From: Flammula alnicola
Taxonomy: Eukaryota; Basidiomycota; Agaricomycetes; Agaricales; Strophariaceae
Assembly (NCBI GenBank): GCA_015499995.1
Contig: JADNRV010000855.1
Location: forward strand, 1-10,514
DNA length: 10,514 nucleotides
Reading direction: 5' to 3'
This document shows, piece after piece, positions 6,931 to 10,514 of the stretch (its first letter is position 1; each line of letters starts with the position of its first letter). A program made the translations under genes and the position numbers. The notes under the pieces were generated by a model. That model had not been told where the DNA came from. It saw only the letters and a list, made by a program, of their open reading frames with translations, and did not search any database.

Positions 6931-8403
6931 AGGCTCTCTTAAGTAAAGGTCCAGCCATAAATGACCGGACCGGGTGCGTATCAGACAAGAGAGAGATCCG
7001 GGCAACTGCCCGAGAGTTCAACCTGTCCAGAAGTAGGGGCATGGGCAGAAGGCCGGCAAGGGCCTCAACGCCATACGAGGGAGAAGTGCGGAAGCACCCA
7101 GTAATCCAAAGCCCAGCCTTACGCTGGACGTTGGTAAGTTGCGCAATAAGCCCCTTGTTTCGAGCCTTGCGGAAATACCACATGCGGTAACCATAAGTAA
7201 TTATGGGGATAACGCACGTGCGGTAGAGGAGGCGCTTAAGATGCGGCGGCAACCCTCTGGTAGAAGACCCAAGCATTCTCATCGATACGACCGATGTGAA
7301 TCCCTTGGTGGATAGTATCTCACATGCTCCTTGAAAGTGAGCTTGCGATCAAAATAAAACCCAAGATATCGCCAGAACGGCTTAGGCTTGAGCCATTGCC
7401 TGCAGTGTAGGGTTCTTCACCCAAATCAATGGCAGGATTATAAACTGAAGCCGTGTTGTCGAAGTGAAAATCTCCGACTTCGCGTGCTCCAGAGCAGAGC
7501 GAACTTGGTAAAAGCTCAAATATAATCTTGTAAGCCTTACGAAGGTTTACAACATTGGGATCGAGTCCGGTCTCCTGAGAAATCAGGGTACCATCGTCAA
7601 CATATGACAAAGGTCAACCGCAAGATGAATCTCACGGCACCTCTTGTAGAAAAGACGCATGATAGGCGCCAAGTAAATAGCCGACAAGACAGGGGACAGG
7701 GCAGAGCCCTGTCCCACCCACATCTGCCTGCAGAGGGTCTGACAGGAAGGAGTTCCACGCATACTGCGTCTTCCTCTCTACCAGATAAGAACTGAAAAAC
7801 TTGACCACCAGAGGCGGAAAGCCAAGCTTCCGGAGAATGATCACGAGAACCTCGTGATTAAGAGAAGGAAAGAACTGAGCAAGGTCAAAGGCAAGGACGC
7901 TAGTCCTCAACCCTTTCGCCCACCCAGCCCTCACCATGTGTGTCAAAAACAGACCCGCATCCTCGGTGGAGCGTCCCTGACGCCTCCAACCTGATTCGGG
8001 TGAAATATATCCTGTCCAACAGCATCGAACTGAATGCGATTCGAGATCATTTTCTCGATGAGTTTCCCACAGTGTTCAGAAGCACAATAGGCCTGAACGC
8101 CTTAGGGGTGGAGTACGAGGGCTTGCCGGGTTTGGGGATAATAACCGACATAGATTCCTTGAAGGAGACGGCCAATGACCCACACGCATGCAGGCATTAG
8201 CAATCGAGATAAGGACCTCCACAGAGTGGGGGTCCCGACGTACAATCTTCTTCAGGTGGGACCAATTGACATGATCCGGACCGGAGAAGAAAGACCGGAA
8301 CACGCAGAAAGTGCTTCCGTGAGTTTCCAGCGGGGAGAAGGGAGCCCAGTCCCGCACAGGAAGTTGCGGGATGGACTCCAAGAGAGCAGCATCGTATGGA
8401 GGT
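6930..8403 (-). pseudogene. LINE ORF2 reverse transcriptase domain, multiply frameshifted
   Basis: RT of element D, with motifs spread over several minus-strand frames. From the 5' side: YDAALLESIPQLPVRDWAPF and WSHLKKIVRRDPHSVEVLI (8395-8180); SMSVIIPKPGKP and AFRPIVLLN (about 8150-8080); GGVRQGRSTEDAG; AFDLAQFFPSLNHEV with the first catalytic Asp at 7886-7884; GQGSALSPVLSAIYLAP (about 7710-7670); YVDDGTLISQET with the catalytic pair at 7604-7593; FDNTASVYNPAIDLGEEPYT; and the thumb/connector GLPPHLKRLLYRTCVIPI to LLLDRLNSRAV in a frame open from 7282. The catalytic residues are intact but at least four indels break the frame. The fingers begin right at the 8403 boundary, so the copy is 5' truncated. 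Confidence 0.87.
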
Positions 8404-8640
8404 CTTTACACTCCCCCACCTGTTTCACGTGGACTCCATGGACTCCACGGAATCCATGGACAATCCGTGGACTTTTTACAATTTTTTTTCAGGTTTGATT
8501 TTGGTGAAAACACCTGCCAAATTGCAAATTTTAGTCCGTGAAAAGTCCACGAAAAGTTCACACAATGTCCATTTTGGGTGTGGACTCCATGGACTATCCG
8601 TGGACAATGCCATGGATTTTGTGGACCTGCCCTTACTATA
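8404..8640. repeat. Repeat R1: palindrome-rich foldback element
   Basis: About 237 bp beginning CTTTACACTCCCCCACCTG and composed largely of GTGGACTCCATGGAC-type modules on both sides of an AT-rich centre. Internal inverted repeats include TCCACGGA (8435-8442) with TCCGTGGA (8463-8470 approx.), several self-complementary TCCATGGA, and a central hairpin CAGGT...ACCTG (about 8491-8517) whose arms also pair TTTT with AAAA. GTAAAAAGTCCACG reversed from the left arm matches GTGAAAAGTCCACG in the right arm. It shares its head with the repeat at 9537. No coding capacity is seen. It is interpreted as a non-autonomous foldback or MITE-like element; the class is unknown. Confidence 0.55.
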
Positions 8641-8644
8641 TTAA

Positions 8645-8757
8645 TAATAATAGCAAAATAAAATAAAATGCCATAGCTGAGAATTGAACTATTGACTGAC
8701 AGAATATTACTATTGCCACGCTGTAGCCACCTACACCAAGGCGCCATTTATTATATA
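8645..8757 (-). repeat. tRNA-like, SINE-like unit
   Basis: On the minus strand the sequence has a good RNA polymerase III A box (TGGTGTAGGTGG, 8738-8727), a B-box-like AGTTCAATTCT (8690-8680) 36 nt further on, and then an AT-rich simple tail (repeats of ATTTT followed by ATT) to about 8641. This is the head-and-tail layout of a tRNA-derived SINE. The segment does not fold as a working tRNA: the bases after the B box (CTATGGC) cannot pair with the 5' end (GGCGCC), and the T stem is weak. It is therefore either a decayed tRNA gene or a SINE fragment. Confidence 0.45.
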
Positions 8758-8768
8758 CGAATTTTGGT

Positions 8769-8778
8769 TATATATATA
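8769..8778 (+). promoter_or_regulatory. TATA-box-like element
   Basis: TATATATATA in an AT-rich stretch, about 165 bp upstream of the ATG at 8942. Position and composition fit a core promoter for the plus-strand frame, but it may simply be part of an AT-rich repeat tail. Confidence 0.35.
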
Positions 8779-8819
8779 CCGACCGGCGTCGGCAACTCGG
8801 CACCCGGTTACCGAACGTT

Positions 8820-8850
8820 GGTGACGCGGCTGCAACGTTGCCACGTCACC
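8820..8850 (+). promoter_or_regulatory. Inverted repeat GGTGACG...CGTCACC
   Basis: A perfect 7-bp inverted repeat (8820-8826 and 8844-8850) with 17 bases between, the spacer containing the self-complementary CAACGTTG (8833-8840). The arms contain TGACG and ACGTCA, resembling half-sites for ATF/CREB-type bZIP factors. A second small palindrome, CCGAC-N4-GTCGG, lies at 8779-8792 just after the TATA-like element. It could be a protein-binding site or a leader hairpin. Confidence 0.3.
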
Positions 8851-8865
8851 ACCATTGTTCGCTCG

Positions 8866-8936
8866 CACCACCACCAACGCTCACCACAACCACCACACCA
8901 CCACCACACACACTCACCACTACCACCACCACCACA
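8866..8936 (+). repeat. CAC/ACC-rich simple repeat
   Basis: About 70 bp dominated by CAC, ACC and AAC triplets with no G on the plus strand after the first few bases. It lies in the presumed leader of the frame starting at 8942. Confidence 0.75.
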
Positions 8937-8941
8937 TCTCG

Positions 8942-9421
8942 ATGCGGACCACCCGCTCCACCGCCTCAACGACACGCAGCGGCGCTATCCGCGACGCTGT
9001 CGCTACAGCCGCCGCCCCAAATCGCCGCAAACGACAGGCGTCGAATGCGGATGAGGTCGCCGACAAGCGCCCGCGAACCGACCGCACGACGACGACGACG
9101 ACGGAAACGCCGGAAAAGACGCACCCGACAGGGACGAGGACGAGGGAGAGGGCGACGAGGACGACGAAGGCAACACCGCCGCGGAGCACCCGCTCGACGC
9201 GGGAAGGGACAGGGACGAGGGAGTGCACGCAGTGCACAGGGCGGGCGCGGGCACGGGGCGGGCGCGGGCACGGGGCGGGCGCGGGCACGGGGCGGGCGCG
9301 GGCACGGGGGACGAGGACGGGGAAAGGGGTCCCGAGGAGGGAAAAAGAGCGGGTAGGTTGCTCTTCCCCCCCCTTTCCTATGTTCGCTGACCCGTTTCAC
9401 ACAGACGCACGGGCGAAATGA
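8942..9421 (+). CDS. Unrecognised low-complexity basic protein (hypothetical)
   Basis: Open frame of 159 codons from the first ATG after the TATA-like element, beginning MRTTRSTASTTRSGAIRD, with a basic nuclear-localisation-like region (NRRKRQ and DKRPRTDR, about 27-49), a Thr/Arg-rich middle and a Gly/Ala/Arg stretch encoded by a 17-bp minisatellite. I do not recognise a family. From about 9053 an overlapping frame encodes a strongly acidic sequence (DEDEGEGDEDDEGN) that looks at least as protein-like, so the true product may switch frame through an intron or an indel. A consensus short intron (9353-9404) would change the C-terminus. Use of TTG or other upstream starts is not supported. Composition alone could also produce such a frame by chance. 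Confidence 0.35.
   Translation: MRTTRSTASTTRSGAIRDAVATAAAPNRRKRQASNADEVADKRPRTDRTTTTTTETPEKTHPTGTRTRERATRTTKATPPRSTRSTREGTGTRECTQCTGRARARGGRGHGAGAGTGRARARGTRTGKGVPRREKERVGCSSPPFPMFADPFHTDARAK
9241..9308 (+). repeat. Perfect 4 x 17-bp GC-rich minisatellite
   Basis: Four identical copies of GCGGGCGCGGGCACGGG in tandem with no mismatch. The unit is not a multiple of three, so each copy is read in a new frame, giving Gly/Ala/Arg/His-rich peptides in all three frames. Confidence 0.95.
9353..9404 (+). other. Candidate short spliceosomal intron (52 nt)
   Basis: Donor GTAGGT, a pyrimidine-rich interior, branch site CTGAC at 9387-9391 (branch A 14 nt from the end) and acceptor CACAG. Length and signals are those of small fungal introns. 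It is open to doubt because removing it leads each of two reading frames to a stop within about 40 nt. Confidence 0.45.
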
Positions 9422-9467
9422 GGGCGGCCGAGGACGCGGCCGCTGAAACACCCACCCATCTCACCCC

Positions 9468-9522
9468 GTACGTCCACCCCCTCCTCCGCATCCCATTTAC
9501 TGACCCCAGCCCCCGAAACCAG
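9468..9522 (+). other. Candidate short spliceosomal intron (55 nt)
   Basis: Donor GTACGT, branch CTGAC at 9500-9504 (branch A 19 nt from the end) and acceptor ACCAG. It lies 63 nt after the preceding candidate intron. Removing both introns connects one reading frame across the repeat at 9537 to the window end, which may be coincidental. Confidence 0.4.
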
Positions 9523-9536
9523 GTCCGAGCAGAGTA

Positions 9537-9733
9537 CTTTTCACTCCCCCACTGATTCCACGTGGAATGGGAGGGAATCCACATGGAATGGAGGGAATCC
9601 ACATGGAATTGGAGGGAATCCACATGGAATGGAGGGAATCCACGTGGAATTAGAAGGAATCCACGTGGAATTAGAGGGAATCCACATGGAATTGGAGGGA
9701 ATTCCATGTGGACTCCAGAGACCAGTGAGAAAA
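9537..9733. repeat. Repeat R2: tandem palindromic CACRTGG units
   Basis: Begins CTTTTCACTCCCCCACTG, matching the head of repeat R1, then about seven tandem units of 20-22 bp with consensus GGGAATCCACRTGGAATTGGA (9554-9717). Each unit centres on the near-palindrome ATTCCACGTGGAAT, and three have a perfect CACGTG. The right end (CCATGTGGACTCC...CAGTGAGAAAA) is a loose inverse of the left end (TTTTCACT...CCACGTGGA), suggesting imperfect terminal inverted repeats. The short frames through it are by-products of the repeat. Confidence 0.7.
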
Positions 9734-9823
9734 TCGGAGCACTTAGATAGCAATGTACTGGGGAGAAAATTCAAATACATTTATTTAATCTATAAATTAC
9801 ATGGTATACTACAAAAAAAAAAC
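9734..9823. other. AT-rich spacer with minus-strand poly(A) signal
   Basis: AT-rich sequence between repeat R2 and the minus-strand coding end. On the minus strand it contains AATAAA (9785-9780), about 40 nt downstream of the TGA at 9826-9824, as expected for a 3' UTR. It also contains a run of ten A on the plus strand (9813-9822). No gene is seen on the plus strand. Confidence 0.45.
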
Positions 9824-10121
9824 TCAGAGCAAGAAAACGAGCCGCAGGAATACCTGCGGCTCATTTTTGACGTACTGGGAGCCCTCGCCCACTGCATGCA
9901 CCACCTCGTCCTCGACCTTCAGCGCGTTAGGCCAGTCCTCCTGCAACGGCGGTGTCGTTCTTGCAGGTCGTCCGTGGGCGCTTCATGTCCCGGCGGTCGC
10001 GTCGCGGTTGCTGCTGTCATGGGCGGTCCACCAGCCACGTCACCGCATCGTCCTGCTCGTCCTTGCGTGCTGGGCTGGTGGTTACCGACGCCGCCGTTGC
10101 CGTTGCCGTCATCATCGTCAT
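9824..10121 (-). pseudogene. 3' end of an unrecognised minus-strand gene
   Basis: A minus-strand frame ending KVEDEVVHAVGEG, NEPQVFLRLVFLL, TGA (stop at 9826-9824) reads like ordinary, non-repetitive protein and is followed by an AATAAA. It is open back to 9982. Further upstream (10121 to 10020) another frame reads ARKDEQDDAVTWLVDRP and would be joined to it in phase if 10043-9941 (donor GTGACG, acceptor TTGCAG, 103 nt, no clear branch site) were an intron; otherwise an in-frame TGA at 10019-10017 and a frame change near 9942 make it a pseudogene. No family is recognised. The body of the gene would lie to the right, in or beyond the low-complexity region. Confidence 0.4.
9839..9862. repeat. 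Perfect 10-bp stem hairpin
   Basis: GAGCCGCAGG, loop AATA, CCTGCGGCTC, followed by ATTTTT. It has the shape of a bacterial intrinsic terminator, but in this context it lies inside the minus-strand coding end, so both strands encode NEPQ-x-x-LRL-x-F. Confidence 0.85.
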
Positions 10122-10514
10122 CGCGGTGCTATCAGCAGCCCCGGCCGCGCTCGTGCACCTGCGGGGTCGTCGTCGTCGCGTCTCCGCGGTCGCAGCGGGG
10201 TCGTCGGTGCCTCCGTGGTCGGGTCGTTGGCCCTTCCGTGTTTGCGGTGTCGTCGCCTCCGCTGTCGCTTCGTTGGCGCCTCATCGTGGCCTCGTCGTCG
10301 CGTCTGTGGTCGTTGCGTCATCACGTCCGTCCTCGTCGCGTCGTCCGTTCGCGTCGTCCATCATCGTCTCGTCCGTCGTTGTGTCTTCGCGTCGTTGTGT
10401 CTTCACGTCGTCGTGTCGTGGCGTCGTCGTGTCGTGGCGTCGTCCGTTGTCGCGGTCCGTCGTGGCGTCGTCCGTCGTGGCGTCGTCCGTCGTTGCTTCG
10501 GTCGTTGCAGCGTC
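10080..10514. repeat. CGT/ACG-rich low-complexity and minisatellite region
   Basis: Sequence dominated by CGT, CGTC and GTC words. It includes two copies of a 16-bp unit at about 10374-10405 (CGTTGTGTCTTC core), two of CGTCGTCGTGTCGTGG at 10406-10437, and copies of a 15-bp unit (TCGTCCGTCGTGGCG) at about 10465-10500. On the minus strand one frame is open from the edge to 10281 and encodes an Asp/Thr-rich peptide (repeated DDATT), and another (10324-10118) encodes an Arg-rich one. Whether any of it is translated cannot be decided. No recognisable domain is present. Confidence 0.7.

Larger units (their letters stand above)
5252..8403 (-). mobile_element. Element D: 5'-truncated LINE with most of ORF2
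   Basis: The longest LINE copy in the window. On the minus strand it runs from the RT N-terminal region (about 8403) through RT, connector, RNase H, C-terminal zinc knuckle, stop codon (5793-5791), about 512 nt of 3' UTR and a 27-nt poly(A) tail. The endonuclease and ORF1 are missing. At 8403 the coding homology stops and a different repeat beginning CTTTACACTCCCCC starts; no target-site duplication could be matched, because the left flank is element C. The coding region is broken by roughly six or more frameshifts and is a pseudogene. Confidence 0.88.

Noticed and set aside
8645..8757. Functional tRNA gene
   Set aside because: A and B boxes are present but the acceptor ends do not pair and the T stem is poor, so a SINE-like or decayed origin is preferred.
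8966..9451. Long minus-strand frames rich in Pro/Arg opposite the minisatellite
   Set aside because: GC-rich repeat sequence stays open in several frames; the peptides are low complexity with no start context or motif.
9554..9717. CRISPR array
   Set aside because: The units are contiguous palindromic repeats without unique spacers, in a eukaryotic setting.
9562..9750. 62-codon plus-strand frame of WNWREST-type repeats
   Set aside because: It is only the translation of the R2 tandem repeat.
9839..9862. Rho-independent terminator (10-bp GC stem followed by T-rich sequence)
   Set aside because: The region is eukaryotic in character and the hairpin falls inside a minus-strand coding end, so a bacterial terminator is not a sensible reading.
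9422..10514. Plus-strand frame of about 364 codons without a stop, open at the window edge
   Set aside because: Most of it is repeat R2 and CGT-rich minisatellite, which avoid stop codons by composition. No protein-like domain is seen, and the opposite strand has the better coding end. It is kept only as a remark under the intron finding.

Overview
The window looks like a piece of a GC-rich fungal chromosome, most likely an agaricomycete-type basidiomycete. That is an inference from three things: non-LTR retrotransposons of the Tad1/I type (a gag-like ORF1 with three zinc knuckles, then an ORF2 with an APE-like endonuclease, a YVDD reverse transcriptase, RNase H and a C-terminal zinc knuckle), very short candidate introns with CTGAC branch sites, and GC-rich low-complexity coding sequence. 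No bacterial gene organisation is visible and no species can be named.

Bases 1-8403 are a graveyard of at least four related LINE copies. Element A (minus strand, 1-3270) is the 5' part of a copy: a short leader, ORF1 split by one frame change, and the endonuclease of ORF2, which starts in a TAATG stop/start overlap and runs off the left edge through several frameshifts. Element B (3271-4660) is a reverse-transcriptase fragment on the minus strand joined head-on at 4065/4066 to the last 36 codons and 3' UTR of the same kind of element on the plus strand, the shape expected from a twin-primed 5' inversion. Element C (4661-5251) is a short, more diverged 3' end on the minus strand, beginning with a 24-nt poly(T). 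Element D (5252-8403) is the longest ORF2 copy, on the minus strand from its 27-nt poly(T) through the 3' UTR, C-terminal knuckle, RNase H and reverse transcriptase. It is truncated at the RT N-terminus and broken by many indels.

Bases 8404-10514 are a different landscape. Two repeats (8404-8640 and 9537-9733) share the same head (CACTCCCCCAC followed closely by CACGTGGA) and are built of palindromic CCATGG or CACRTGG modules. Between them lie a tRNA-like, SINE-like segment (8645-8757, minus), a TATA box with an inverted repeat containing TGACG half-sites, and an unrecognised low-complexity reading frame (8942-9421, plus) with a perfect 4 x 17-bp minisatellite and two nearby candidate short introns. 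The right end carries what looks like the 3' end of another gene on the minus strand (stop at 9824, AATAAA at 9785) followed by CGT-rich minisatellite sequence to the edge.

Nothing here is demonstrably a working system. The LINE frames describe one retrotransposon life cycle (RNA binding by ORF1; target nicking, reverse transcription and RNA removal by ORF2), but every copy is incomplete or disrupted. The points most worth a second look are the inverted and nested LINE architecture, the palindromic repeat family at 8404 and 9537, and the SINE-like unit.
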